Assembly (NCBI GenBank): GCA_037013495.1
Contig: CM072806.1
Location: forward strand, 15,793,001 to 15,857,000
Source of the DNA: Hippophae tibetana
Lineage: Eukaryota > Streptophyta > Magnoliopsida > Rosales > Elaeagnaceae
Direction: 5' to 3'
DNA: 64,000 nt
The notes under the pieces were generated by a model. That model saw only the letters and a program-made list of their open reading frames with translations. It had not been told where the DNA came from and did not search any database. The stretch's first letter is position 1. Every line of letters begins with the position of its first letter. Of the stretch, positions 1 to 13,552 are shown in pieces. The translations under genes were made by a program, and so were the position numbers.

Positions 1-1180
1 ATAGAACTAATAGATTGTTAAAAAGACTATACTTTAAAATCACACACCCTTTTGTAGAGCAAATTAATGAACCAAATCTTGACCTAAACTATTAATTATA
101 GGGGAAAATCTACCAGTTAGGAAAACTACAGTGAATAAGTTTGAAAGGTGAGCAATTGACACTACAACTGCCTCAATCTAACTATGTGAGGCTATTAGGA
201 ACTATGAAATGTGAAATATTAATTTTCCATGTTAATTTCCTTTCATGAACCACCCAATGAAGACTCATTATCAGTTATTAGGGATTTCTACTCCACAGTC
301 CAAACTTTCCTTCTCAGTGTACTTACCGAGGATCAATTGAAAATGATGTGTTTTCCTTACACCATAAAAGAAAGGGTCAAAGCTCGCCTTATATCACTTC
401 CTCCAAGTTTCTTGACAACCTGCGATGATGTTTACAACAAGCTTATGGAAAAAATCTATTCCCATAAAAAACGTCACAATTGAGAGTTAAGACAACAATT
501 AACTTTCTCTTAAATGGAGGGGGAACCTTTTTATGAAGCATGGGATATGTTCAAACTTTTTTTGACTCAGTACCCTCATCATAGTTATCGTCTATATTTG
601 TAGAACCAATTTTTCTATGATGGATTGATATAACAATGTCAGTTCATTGGTGTCAACATTGTAGAAAGAGTTGTGAGAGAGAAGCAACCTTTGAGACTTA
701 TAATCACTTTAAGATGTTGAGTAATTCTCAACAAAAGAGCTAAAGAGTGAAAAGAGCTAGAATCCATAAAGTAGAATTCATACTGAAATTCAGATATAGC
801 TTTCCTAACTAATCGAGCAAATTGTAATCCTTACAAAACATGCCACATCAAACAAAGAACAATATGGTATATGCAGCAATCTAGGACATGGTTTTGAAAC
901 ATGTCCTTATCAAAGAGATATTAGTGCTGGGTCTAAGTAGGTCAATGCATTAAGGGGATACCAACCAAGATCGACCCAAGTATGACCATAGTGCCAATGT
1001 TTACATTCTTGGGTGGGTAAATCATACCAATTTCTCATAGAGTCAAAACAACTCTCTTTTTAGCAATAGCTCAAACCCACTGAGCCAACAATTTCACCAA
1101 CAAATACCCAAAAATCCTCCCAACAAGCCAAATTTTGATGACAACTTGAATTCATTTATGATGACTCTATGAAAGTAGAG
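1..1180 (+). mobile_element. Ty3/Gypsy (Athila-type) gag remnant
   Basis: An open stretch at 229-483 reads like the conserved part of a plant Gypsy gag: a FHEPPNED start, then LPPSFLTT and VYNKLMEKIYSHKK, matching the usual pattern of a short helical domain followed by an SLPPGSITTW-like motif. The same stretch recurs at 5098-5352, and the bases around it (about 40-230 against 4930-5095) also match, so both come from one family. The piece is a broken fossil cut off by the window edge. No protease or reverse transcriptase is recognisable near it. The family call rests on the gag motifs and on the better copy downstream. Confidence 0.6.
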
Positions 1181-2789
1181 TCATGAATGCACTTTTTTGT
1201 TTAATATTTTCTTGTTTTATTTAATAAGTAGTATTTTGAGGTTAAAAATATTAATATATAAACTTTCTAGTGGAAGGAGGTAAAAATATAATTTTTGAAA
1301 ATCTTTTGGAATTCTTTTATGAGTTTTTAATGAATGACCAATCAAAAGATGCCACACAAGTAGGGGAGCTGACCAAACAAGCTAGTGGATGCCATGTAAG
1401 TAGAGATAATGAATCGTGCAATGTCACATGTACTGTGTGATGCTGCACCATGCCATGGGTCAACATGATATTCTCTAAGTTTCATAATGTGGTCAATGGG
1501 TGTGCCTCGCATCATCACCTGATTCATCCACTCTTCCCACCAGGGCGCCATGTAAGTTGTAATTGTGAATCATATCATGCCATATGGTATTGACTCAATC
1601 GAATTGATCAAACTAGTCTACCCATGCCATGCTTCACGTGATGATTCGCTCAGTAAATCCCTATGCCATATGTTGCATTTCTATTGGGTAGCACTTTTAG
1701 ATTTCCCTTTTTTCATCTTAGCCTTTGCTCTAAAGCTAATCTGATAGTCCAAATTCCACCTAAGTTTAATTTAACCTCCTAATTTTCCTATAAATCTTAA
1801 TGAGTTAAAATTAAAGTTTTTTTTTTATCAATTCTTGGAGTCAAGAAGAGAAACAAATACATAGTTTTTTTTTTTTTGCAAGTAATGAGTAAATTATAGA
1901 TTAATATTTTATCATAAAAACAAAACAAAATCTCTTGATTATTATGCTTTTCGATTTTCCTTATCTTATTATTTAAGTTTATTATTTTACTATGAAAAAT
2001 ATTTTTTTTTAGGCAAAGTATAGATTTGGCGGCATCTGCAAGACAAAAAATTTGTTAAAGTACAATTTTTTTAAGATCAAGTAATTATCATAAAACCGTT
2101 TTTTTCTTGTACAATTTTACCACCATAAAAGTTCACTTTTGAAAACAAATAATTTTTTTATCACATGCAAGACATGCGTTTAGTTTCTATTTTCTTAATA
2201 ACTAGATAAATGTACACGTGCGAATTATTTTAATTTTTAATAACTTTTCTGTCAATTTTTACAATATATTTGAAATAAAAGTACAAAATTAAATAATTTT
2301 TAAAATTTTAAATTAATTGTGAAAAGTACATTCATTATAGGCCAAAACTAATTAGTGATTGTAAAAGCTAACTAAAATAGTAAATGAAATGATAAACATT
2401 GTTACTTAAAGTATATGGGTTTTGAAATTGTGTTTAACATATGCATGGATTTTTTTCGTGTAAGTTTTAAATAAAACATAAGTAGGAGACATTTACTGGT
2501 AAATTACAACTATTAAGGTTATAGAAGTTTTTTAGTGCTTAGCTTAATTTTATTTTAAACTTAAAATAAAATATAAAGAATGTATTTATTTTAAAATATA
2601 GGAGTTTTTTTAATTATTTTAAATTTGATTTATACTTTTATATAATATGCAGATTTAAATAATATTGTTAGATAATACTTTTATACTATTGTTTGAAGTG
2701 TATACTTTAAACACTAGTATTTAGTGTTTAAAGGAGGAGTAACATTCATCCTAATATAATTTTTCAAAAAAATATAACTTCAAAAAATA
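1181..2789. other. AT-rich spacer with a GC-richer, possibly LTR-derived patch
   Basis: No gene is visible. Bases 1370-1700 are richer in GC than the surroundings and repeat short ATGCCAT-type words, as do the LTRs of the Athila-type copies at 3.0-3.3 and 56.4-56.6 kb, so this may be old LTR sequence. The rest is A/T-rich with homopolymer runs. Confidence 0.35.
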
Positions 2790-4516
2790 TAAGATTTATT
2801 ATGATTATATTATAGCATTATTGAATATTCAAAATCATTTAATATATCGTGATTTTATGTAAGATTTATGATAAAAAAAGATTTACATCTACTTAGTTTT
2901 ACTATTAATTTATACAAATATGTATTTTTAGAATCAAGGATATATTATGTTATTTTTTAGGTATTTTATCTTCAAAATATGAAATTAATCAATACTTGAA
3001 TAAATATATTTGTGGCACTCCATTGTAATGCCCCAAACCAATAAAAAATGATATAAGAAAATAAAAGAATAAAGTCACGCAGAATAGTATGTGTTGTGGC
3101 TTGCAATTATTATGTGCCATGGCGTAATGCTTTTGAATTTAGTGCAATTGTCTTTATTCATTCGTGAACTATAGTGTGGAAAACATGTGTACCACGGTGC
3201 TAGACACTCATATTGTGTATAACACATACGTCATTTATGTGCATGCTGCGGCATAGACTATTATGTGCAACAATGTCAACTTATTCGCTTAGATTTTTTA
3301 AACCTATAAATAGGACCTCTGTTCCATTATATCAATCATCTGTCATTCTTGTAGTTCCATTTATTTCTTTAGTCTTTGTAAGCCTTTTAGCTTTTCTTTT
3401 CTAAGTTTAAAGTTTTTCTCTCATTTGAGAGTTAAACAAATTTTAATTTATGTAATAATTTTACTTTCAATTCAATAAAAGCTCTTGGCAATTCTACTCG
3501 GACGTTTTCCAGAATATAAGTGATTCTAAATCAAAAGTTTTTGAGTTATATTTAAATGTATTCTTTTTAGATTATTTTTAAGTATTATTTTACATGCTAT
3601 ATGTTTAACTTATTGATCATTTATTAAATTGTGTATGCCTCATTATATATAATATGGGGTATTAGCAGTGTTCTTAAGCTTGTGAAATATTAAAATAGAT
3701 TAAATATTTTTATAAAACAAAGTTTATAAATGAAAAATATATTGATGAAGTATTTTTCATAATAAACAAGATAGTTAAATTTAAGATTTAAACTATGTGA
3801 CTCTCATATAGAGTAATACTCACGTATATTGATCAATTGTAGTCTAAATTTATTTTGTGGCATGCTCTATGTCAAGGATTTTCATAAAAAAATATTATTG
3901 AATATATATTGATAATATATCATTCATAATAATTTTAAAATCTAAAAATTAGTTTCATAAAACCAACTTTAACACATTGAATAAAAGTCTAACTTACATA
4001 CCTGACCTTAAGTAGTAATTAGATGGTTTATTGATTCTTTAAAAATAAATCAAAATTTAATAATTAAGCAATTGGTTATCCTGACCTTAGGATGTTTATT
4101 ATTTGTTATTAAAAAAAATTTGATACCTACTTTAGGATATTTTCTTATTAAAAAGGAAGAATCAATAATCTTAATTTATATATTTAATAACCTACTTAAT
4201 ATTAAATAAGCACGATAAACTAACTAATACATCTCATAAATTTTCTATTGCATGATGAATATTTAATTGCTCAAATGCTTATTGAATATATCCTTATTTT
4301 TATGTAAGTAGTTTAGATTCTCAACCAAAATAATCGTGGCATGATGTTTACGTTATTAGTTTCATTTATAAGAATTTATTGAATAATTTAAAAACCGCAT
4401 GGTTTCTCTTTAGATTGATCTTGAAAGTATACTTATCATTTTTCATAAATGATTCCTACACTTGCGAGCTATTTTATAAATAATACAAAATTTATACACA
4501 ATAATTTTGTGAATCA
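2790..4516 (+). repeat. 5' LTR of the Athila-type element
   Basis: The stretch around 2925-2990 matches 62390-62450, and both copies carry a CTATAAATA-type TATA box (3303 and about 62780). Both end in a region with CACTTGCGAGC or CACTTGTGAGC words. The right end is set by the primer-binding site starting at about 4522. The left end is estimated from where similarity to the 62.3-63.4 kb LTR fades. Confidence 0.5.
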
Positions 4517-4849
4517 AGTTTTTGGCGTTGCTACAAGAAAGGAATGACGTTTTTAAATTGTTATTATCAAAATCTTAAAAACTTTTCATATTGTAAATAT
4601 TATTATTTTTGTTTAAAATATTAAATTATCTAAATTATCAACTAATTTTAGATAAAAATTTCAAATCTTCTTTCTAAAAAAATATATATATTTTAAATCT
4701 TTTAGATTTTTTTCTTTAATTTCATTAATCTTACTTGCATTATTATTTCTTTTAATTATTTTTGTGTACTAATTTCTTTTAGTATAGTTTATTTTTTATT
4801 AACATGTGTACCATTTATTATCTATATATTTAGTATTTATGTGCATAAA

Positions 4850-6060
4850 CATGTAACATATTTTTGTGTATTTATTTTATCTTTTTATTTTTTCACTTGA
4901 TAGGTGTTTTTAAATTTTTCTTTTTTAAGTTTATGCAAGTTATGAGGTCCTTAGGGTACCCTTTAATACCATATAACAATAATATAAACAAAACTACAAT
5001 GAAGCAGTTTGCAAGGCCAGTAATTGACATTGCAATTACCTCAATCCAACTAGGCAAGACTACTAAGAAGTATGAATTGTGAAATATTCATTTTTTTATG
5101 TTACCTTCCTTTCACGAACCACCCAATAAAGGCTTATTGTATTTTATTAAGGATTTGTACTCCATAATCCAAACTGTAATTCTTGGTGTATTCACTGAGG
5201 ATAAATTGAAAATGAGGTATTTTTCCTACATCTTTAGAGATAGGGCCAAAGCTTGGCTAATGCCACTTCCTCCAGGTTTCCTGATGACTTTGGAGGATGT
5301 TTACAACAAGTTTATGGAAATATTCTATTCCCATAAAAAACGTCAGAACTGAGAGTTAAGATCTCACATATGGAGGAAAAACCTTTCCATAAAGCATGGG
5401 ATATTTCAAATTTTTTATGAATTAGTGCCCCCATCATAGTTATCCATTGTAGCTACAAAACCAATTTTTCTATGATGAATTGATACAATAATGTCAGCTC
5501 ATCATCGATAACACCATAGGAGGAGATATGGGAGAGAAGACAACCATAGACTTATAATCTATTTGGGATGTTGGGTGTTAATCCTAAACAAAAGAGCTCT
5601 AGAGTGAGAAGAGGTAGAATCCATAAAGTAGACTCCGTAGTGAAATTCAAATACAACTTTCCTAACTAACCAAGCAAGTTACATTCCTTACAACACATGC
5701 CATATCAAACAAAGAATAATGTGGTGTGTGCAACAATCTAAGACATGGTGCTGAAACATATCCCTATCAAGGAGATACTAATGTTGGATCCAAGCAAGTC
5801 AGTGCATTAGGGGATACTAACCAAGACCTAGGTATGACCCCAGTTCCAATAATTACAATCTTGGGTGGAGAAATCATCCCAATTTCTTATAGAGGCAAAT
5901 CGATCCTATTTTCACCTTAAGCTCAAACCCATCGGACTAGTAATTCCACTAGAAAATACCCAAAAATACTCCTAACGAGCCCAATTTAGAGGAAAACTTG
6001 AATTCATTTATTCAAGTAGAGATAAGCACTAACACATCAAAGGTTGGATTCTATGAAAGC
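4850..6060 (+). mobile_element. Gypsy gag remnant within the Athila-type element
   Basis: An open segment at 5098-5352 carries FHEPPNK, LPPGFLMTLEDVYNKF and YSHKK, the signature of plant Gypsy gag. It is the paralogue of 229-483. The downstream flank (5360-6000) matches 484-1150, so the copied unit is more than 1 kb. Degraded fossil. Confidence 0.6.
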
Positions 6061-6469
6061 TTTCATTAAAAAAATGAAAGTTCATACCGCATAAACCCTT
6101 CAAATCTCACCTTTCTTCAATCCATTTTCAACAACCATTTCTAAAAATCAAATTCCTAGATAATTTTTACCATTATACATAGAAATTTTTGAATTTCTAT
6201 AAAATTCTTTCAAGAATCTTCATTTTCAACAAAAAAAGGTTTTCTTCAATGTTCTTTATTCCACAACAATGCAAGTAAGTTTTCATAAAATTTGAATTTT
6301 GGTCTTTAAATTAAATTCTTTGAATTTGTGAAAATTATTGTGATTTTTTAAGAGTTTCAAAACCCTAATTAGGATAAAAAAAGGAGTTAGGAAAAATATT
6401 GGATTATCTACATTGTTGTTTCGAATTTTTGTGAACTAATAAAATTTTAGATTTTCTCTAAGTTTGAAA

Positions 6470-7610
6470 ATGGGATAAAAAAGAAGTAGGAAGGGAAAAG
6501 AAATTTCAACTTTAAGAGATTTTGATAATACAAAATGTTTTGGTTATAATGCTAAATTCTGTTTTGAAAAAGCAACTAAAGTAAATGAAAGGTTTTGTAC
6601 CAAAACGAAGGATGAAATTTAATATGGACATGAGAGGATTACTAGTGTAATAGTAGTCCTAGGCTGAAAAAAGTTTGTTAGGTAACGAGAGGTTGCTATT
6701 GAATCTCTTGTTCGAGAATTGTATGCTAATTTTTCCAACGTTGTTGATGATAAAGTTTTGCTTAGGAATGTACTAGTTTCATAAAGACCAAATGATAAAA
6801 ATACTCACTATTATTTAGTGCATATTGGATAAGGTGAGTATGATTATTATCTTAGTAATATGAGTTATATTACAATTACAAACCTTAACTATAAAGGTGT
6901 TGAGTAGATATTAATTGGTGGTAAACAAAAGGGTTTCAAGGTAAAGTATTTGCATAAAATTTCAAGAATTTGGCAATACTTTATGTGTTCTAAGATGATA
7001 CCCACCTAACATTATAGCAATGTTGATATAGGGATGGTTATTTTGTTGTATGCAATCGCATCTAAGATGCCCATAGATGTTGGAGCAATAATTCACCAAA
7101 GAATTAAATTGTCTATAAATAGTCACTCCATGAGTTTTATTTTCCCTAAATAATAACTTGTGTATGTAAGAAATCATGAGTACCTCATTTGAAAGGTGAA
7201 GTTATTATACAATCAGGTGAATTATTGAATATGACTTACTTTGATGAGCTTGTCTCTAGGAAGAACATTATTCCAAGAGAAAGAAGAGTCATTCCTCCTT
7301 CAAGAATGTCTATGAAAGAACACTTTCATAATTGTGGTGAGAAAATGAACCATATGGAAGAAAACCAATAAACTTATTTTACCCAACAAGTAGTATTCCT
7401 AAATCAACAACATCATGATCAAGTAGAACATAATAGGTTAATGTATAAAATGAACCAATTAATTAAGTCATCTAGGGATAGATACAAGTCACTTAATAAA
7501 ACATGAGTATCCTAATTATGACTTCAATTTTATACCTCTAGAAAGATCACGACAATAAGAACCTGAAGATCAGAGTCCGGATGACATGAAGGAGAAGCTC
7601 TAATTGGATC
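6470..7610 (+). mobile_element. Third (env-position) ORF remnant of the Athila-type element
   Basis: Short in-frame pieces match the plant putative-transposon-protein domain found 3' of pol in Athila/Calypso elements: a basic lysine-rich start, then VRELYANFSNVVDDKV, and further on GEVIIQSGELLNMTYFDELV at 7195-7255. The same domain lies on the - strand at 58673-59771. Degraded fossil, and no protein is expected. Confidence 0.55.
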
Positions 7611-7919
7611 CAAAATTTTATAACTTTTTATGTGTTTGTGTTTTGTTTTATTTTTAAACTTTAGTTGATATTTATTTTGGATATTGTATTTTTTTTGTTT
7701 TTATGTTAATTATTTTATTTCTTGTTTTATGAAAATTATTTAGAAATGTTAATTTTATAACTGTTTGTTAGAATTTTTAAGAAATACACATATGTGAATA
7801 TTAATATGTTTGGATTGACAAATACACATATAATTCCATACTTACTCTTGAACAGATTCAACAAATGGGTAACTTATCTTTCTTTACTCTTTACTCTTTA
7901 TCTTTAATTTATAATTGTT

Positions 7920-7960
7920 TCATTGAGGGTAGTGTAAGTTCTAGGTTGGTAGTAGGAAAA
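7920..7960 (+). repeat. Probable polypurine tract and 3' LTR boundary
   Basis: The words GAGGGTAGTGTAAG and GGTTGGTAGTAGG follow the usual Athila/Tat 3' end, a GAGGACAxTG motif followed by a G-rich tract. Sequence from here to about 9110 is then expected to be 3' LTR. It contains no gene, and its similarity to the 2.8-4.5 kb LTR is weak by eye. Confidence 0.4.
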
Positions 7961-9111
7961 GTTATATTATAAAATTTGGTTCTAAATTAATTTTTTTTCT
8001 TCATATATTCACATTTTTATATTTTTTTTATTTACATTTTTGTGTTCTTTTATTTATTTTTATTGAATTGAAAATTTTTGGTTTATTTTTAAATTTTTCT
8101 TACAAAATTATCATGTCTTTTAAGTTAATGTTAAGAAAATGATTAAGTCTTTGCATTATTAGATTAATTTCAAACACATTTCATGGAGTAATGTGATAAC
8201 TAGTTAGTTTTGGTTATAATTAGTAATTCATGGTAAAATGTTGAAATTGCGATGAACTCAAAATTTGTGTTTAAGAATCAAATAGTTGATACTACCTTAT
8301 GAGAATATATTTTAATCAATTTTCTTTCCATTATTAATAATGATATTTTTTTACTCTTTAAACACTCTTCTTATCAATTCTAATTGTTGGATGATCTTTG
8401 TAAATTTTTGCATTGAATGTTAGGAATCTAAATAGTTAAATAAGTGTATCGATTCCACTATGATGATAAAAATTATATACCTATACTTTTTAAGAACTAA
8501 CAACTATTTCGTCTATTAATTTTCGAACAACATTGCTTAAGTTTTTTGGTTAAAAAATACATACTCTTATTTTGCACTCAAAAAATTCATATATAGAAGA
8601 AAAAAATTCCAATGTCTCATGAATTCTATAATAACATTTTTGAATAATTTAATGGTACATAAAACATCATTTTAGATCACTAGATTAGCTAATACCATAG
8701 TATCATGCACTTCTGAAATCTAAAATTCTAAGCATAAAGAATAAAAATAAAACCATTAATCCAAACCTTCATGATGTAGCAGAAGATACTTACATACATT
8801 TCCTAACCAAACAAATATAGAAAATGATAGGTTGATTATCCTAATATAGCAAATTTGCTTTGATTAATTTGAAATAACTCGTTAATGTAACAACTTTTTT
8901 CTATTAGAATTTCTTCCGAAGAGCTTATCTCCATCAACTATTTACTAGAAAGTGAACATATATTGTAATTATTTATGTCTTCTTTAAAAATGATTGTTTT
9001 TCTAATTAGATATGATTTGAATTTAGGGTGAATTTTTTTTATTTCTAACTAGGTAAAGTAAAAAAGATTTAGAAAAAAATAAAGTAAAAGACAAGAGTCA
9101 CAAGATAAACG

Positions 9112-9496
9112 TGTAACCTATCCTTTCGTTCTCTATTTTCAATTTCCATTTTGGTTTTTTTAACAGATTATTTAGTGATCCAAATGTTTCTGTCATTGAA
9201 GAGTTCGTCGGTTATGGCTAAAATTGGTAATGGATGCCAATGCTTTGATGGGACGCACAACTATAAAATGTGTGTTATGGTCCCTAAGCTTAGCATATAA
9301 TTCCAATGCAATACATCATCCAATTTAAGTGTCGTTGAAAGCTTAGAAGTTCCAAACACAAAGTGCATTTCAATTTTGATCATTTTTTAGAGCTTGAAGA
9401 ACAATTCAATGATTGGATGTAAGATCTTTGCTTTACTTGTTTTTGATTCCTGTAGTTTATTTATTCCGTATTTGGGTCGATTAATTTATGCTTACA
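9112..9496 (+). repeat. Copia LTR 1
   Basis: It begins TGTAACC and ends CTTACA, the expected TG...CA termini. A primer-binding site, TTGGTATCATAAC, follows at 9498. Confidence 0.75.
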
Positions 9497-9928
9497 TTTG
9501 GTATCATAACTATATTACATCTGTCTTGATCAGTTTAAAACGATTTCTATTTTTCTCTAATTCACCGAGCACCTTGAAATTGGATTTTTTGAAAGGCTCA
9601 TTATTGATGCATATGGTAATTATAAATGGTTTCATTATTGATTTTCTAATGATTTTGTGAATGGAAATGTCAAAAACCATGAATAAAATCATTCCAATTT
9701 TGTCTTTTGCATTCATTGGAATATATTAATTAAGGTTTTATTTAAAATGACATTTTTATTCAAATTAAGACCATGAATCACTTGGAAATTCAATTCTGAG
9801 AATTTTGATAAAAAGAAAGATAGATTTTATCCCCGAAGCCGAGAGATACGACCAAGGCTCTAATCGAGTCGTAATTGGGTCGAGCTGACCGAGTTAGAAG
9901 ATGAAGATGAAGTCAAGAAAAAAATATT

Positions 9929-10000
9929 CTCATTGGCATGACTCGAACCTGGGTTTCTTGGGTGAGATCCAGGTACCCTAGCCACTGGACTATAGCAATC
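9929..10000 (-). ncRNA. Antisense tRNA-Glu(CTC)-like sequence in Copia body 1
   Basis: Read on the - strand, about 72 bases follow nuclear tRNA-Glu from end to end. A TAGTCCAGTGGCTAGGGTA segment sits in the D-arm/A-box position. A seven-base anticodon loop ATCTCAC holds CTC (9964-9966). GGTTCGAGTC sits in the T-arm/B-box position. The anticodon stem still pairs at four of five positions, but the acceptor and T stems are decayed, so a working tRNA is unlikely. It lies about 430 bases after the primer site. The matching place in body 2 has the same module, so it belongs to the family. Confidence 0.65.
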
Positions 10001-10009
10001 TTTGTGTTA

Positions 10010-10030
10010 TTATATATATATATATATCCA
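10010..10030. repeat. (TA)n microsatellite in Copia body 1
   Basis: A run of TA dinucleotides directly beyond the tRNA-like module. A longer run lies at the same place in body 2 (14471-14493). Confidence 0.85.
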
Positions 10031-13000
10031 TAATATGTTTTTTATTTATTTACTAAATTACAATTTTAATGTGATTAATTTATTTAACTTTAGGTTTTTC
10101 ATGTGTAAAATATTTATTATACATGTGACATTTATTTAAATAAATTTGGCATATCAAAATTTATTTATGATTAAATACATTATGCTTAAATTATTTATTT
10201 TGGTATTCCTATATGGATAAATGGTCAGTTAATGAACTAATGACCATATGTGTTCAAGAGGAAGGGGGCTTGTTATGGAGCTTGGTGAAAGTGTAATATT
10301 GGCTACAAGACACGGGAAAGGAAAATCTCAAAACAAACATAAAGGAAAATGGATAGTTCCACCTTAAGTTGATATTAAAAAAGAAGCTAAGGGTTTCTTC
10401 TGTAAAAAGAAGAGACATATGAAAAATGAATGTATCAAATTCTAGAAATGGCTTGAGGGTAAAGGTAATCCAATCTCATTTGTTTGTAATGAATCTAGTA
10501 TGGTTAATGTTAATATTAACATTTGGTGGATTGATTCTGGATCTAAAATCTATGTTGTAAACTCCTTATAAGGTATGCAAAACCAAAATAAAATAGTGGG
10601 AAGTGAGTAATACATCTTAAGCAGAAACAAGATGGGCTCACATGTGGAGGCTGTAGGAACATGCAGTTTGATTTGAAGTAGTGGTTTTGTTTTAGAATTA
10701 AAAAAAAGACCTTTTATGTTCCAAGTTTCTCAAGAAACTTGATTTCGATTTCAAGACTTGTACCTTCTAGTTAGTCCATTCAATTTTTAGAAACATATTT
10801 CAGTATATTTAATAAATATGATTGTCTTGGGAATGATATTTTGTCTGATGATCTTTACTGCATTAATTTATGAAATAATTCCATTTATAACGCTATACAT
10901 GTTCAAGCTAGCACTAACAGGTGTATTATTGATAAGGACTCTTCTACATTATAGCATAAGGGATTAGGACATATCTCCATAGAAAGAATTAAAAGATTAG
11001 TAAAAGATGGGATACTTAGTACTCTAGCTTTTACTAATTTTGAGACATGTGTGGACTGCATTACAGGAAAGCAGACTAACAAGTCAAATAAGGATGCCAA
11101 TAAGAGTTCAGGAATATTAGAGATCATACGTACTGATATATGTTATCCAGACATGGACATTTAAGATCAGAAATATTTTATCACCTTTATTGATGATTTT
11201 TCCAATATATGTATCTCTACATGCTTCATAATAAGAGTGAAGCATTAGATTCCTTCAAGATCTTTAAGGTTGAAGTAGAGAAGTAATGTAGAAAGCAAAT
11301 AAAGCTCATGAGATCAAATAGAGGTGATGAATGTTATGGAAGATATATTGATGATGGAAAAACACCAAATCCATTTGCTAAGTTTCTTCAAGAGCATGGG
11401 ATAGTTGCCTAATACACTATACCTGGTTCACTAGACCAGAATGGAGTAGTAGAAAGGAGAAAGTAAACATTATTGGACATGGTACGGAGTATGCTTATCT
11501 ACGCCAATCATTCTAAATCGTTGTGGATTGAAGTTTTAAAGATGGTTGTGTATATATTAAACCGAGTTCCAACCAAGGCTATCTAAAAAATGCCATTTGA
11601 ATTATGAAAAGGTTGGAAACCTAGTTTGTAACATATGCACATTTAGGGTTTCCCATCTGAAGTAAGGATTTATAATTCACAAGAGAAGAAACTAGACCTA
11701 AGGACCATTAGTGGGTATTTTTTTGGATATGTCAAACGATCTAAGTGCTATAGATTTTATTGTACATTTCACAACACTAAGTTTATGGAATCAAGAAATG
11801 CAAAGTTTCTTGAGTATGATCTTATTAGTAGGAGCGATCAAATCAGGAACATAGTTTTTGATACTGATCATTTAGAGTCTCAATCTTCCACTTTAGGAGA
11901 TAGATTGCTTATTGTTCACAACAACACTCAAGTACAAGTTTGTGTTGAACAATCGATCATTGAAATTCCACAAGTTGTTGACAACATTCCAATAGATCAG
12001 ATTGTTCATGAGATTCCTAAAACTTTTGAACAACAAGTTGAACCTCATACTTCCAAATAAGATGATGGTGCGATATTAAAAAGATCTACTAGAACTAAAA
12101 TTTCAACAATTTCTAGTGAATATGTTGTATATCTACAAGAATCTGAATGTATCGTTGGACCTAAGAATGATCTTGAATCCTTTTCACAAGCCATGAGTTG
12201 CAAAGAATCTAAATTGTGGTACGATGTTATAAAAGATATGATGAGTTCCATAAAGAGTAATAGAGTCTGTAATCTTGTTGAGTTTCCTAATGGTGGAAAA
12301 GCCATTGGATATAAATGGAACTTTAGGACAAATAAAGACTTGTTAGGCAACATTGAAAGATATAAGGCCAGATCAGTTACTAAGGGTTTCATTCAGAAAG
12401 GAATTGATTATATAGAGAATTTCTCCCTTGTATCAAAGAAAGATTCCTTATGCATTTTATTGGCATTAGTAGCCCATTTTGACCTTGAGATGAACCAAAT
12501 GGATATGAAAACAACTTTTCTCAATGAAGATCTTGAAGAAGAGGTTTATATGAAACAACCTTAAGGATTTCTTTCTAGTGATGGTGAGCATTTGGTTTGT
12601 AAGCTTAATAAATCTATATATGGACTAAAACAAGCATCCCACCAATGGTATTATAAATTCCATGGAGTAATTTCTTCATTCAGATTTGTTGAAAACCCCA
12701 TGGATCAATGTATATACCAGAAGGTTAGTGGAATTAAGATATGTTTTCTAATTCTATACGTGGATGACATTTTTCTTGCAACCAATGATAGGGGTTTGCT
12801 ACACGAGGTAAAACAAATCCTCTCTAAAACTTTTGATATAAAAGATATGGGTGAGACATCTTATGTCATTGGAATTAAGATCCATAGATATAGACTTCAA
12901 GGCATTTTAGATTTATCTCAGGAAACCTATAGCAATAAAGTTTTAGAGAGATTTTGAATGAAAGATTGTTCACCAAGTATTGCTTCCATTGTGAAGGGTG

Positions 13001-13552
13001 ATAAGTTCAATTTGGACCATTGAGATAGTATTGTGACACATAGCTGCATTGTTTATAGCTAAGAACAAAAAGAGTGGTATTCGTATTAAACACATCGATA
13101 TCGAATTCTTGGCCATAAGAAAACATGTTAAGGAAAAGAAAATGATCATTGAGCACGTTAGCATTGAGTTGATGATTGTTGATCCTTTGACTAAGGGCAT
13201 GCCACCACTGAAATTTAAGGATCATGTAGAGAAAATAAGAATTGGTTCCATTTTTCAGAGGTATATATACATTTTATTACTAAAACTCTTATATATTATG
13301 ATATTTTCTCATATTCATGTATACCTTAGTTTGTTTGAGAAAATATATTTTGTATAGGACAAGGAATAAATATAGTATTTATTCATTAATTTTTGTTACC
13401 ACTTAAATTGTAATACTTCAAAAACTAAATACACTGTAATACATGGAAGATAATACTCGCTCTTTGGGGACATATCGCCATAATTCATGTGTTTATTTCT
13501 TAAGAAAGATAATCGATGGGATAAATTTGAACGTTTAGACCGAGTGGGAGAA

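Larger units (their letters stand above)
2790..9111 (+). mobile_element. Athila-type Gypsy element, degraded
   Basis: The order on the + strand is 5' LTR, primer-binding site, gag, a third ORF in the env position, then a polypurine tract. Protease, reverse transcriptase and integrase are not recognisable, so this is a broken fossil with many lesions. The primer site at about 4522 begins TTGGCGTTGC, a decayed form of the TGGCGCCGTTGCC type used by this clade. The third ORF and the 3' signal match the plant Athila/Calypso layout. The right end is uncertain because a Copia LTR begins at 9112. Confidence 0.6.
9497..13552 (+). mobile_element. Copia body 1 (gag-pol remnants)
   Basis: The order of remnants is canonical Copia. 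A zinc knuckle with CKKKRHMKNEC lies near 10400, and the aspartic protease motif IDSGS near 10530. Integrase pieces run at about 11120-11770. Reverse transcriptase runs at about 12190-12957, with KLNKSIYGLKQASHQWY and the catalytic LYVDDIFLA motif at 12757-12783. A short RNase H tail (LTKGMPP) lies near 13190. A polypurine tract, GAGTGGGAGAA, at 13542 precedes LTR 2. Broken fossil. Confidence 0.75.

Noticed and set aside
1342-1551. 69-codon frame on the - strand
   Set aside because: It falls in a GC-richer patch that resembles LTR sequence. The peptide has no similarity to any family I know.
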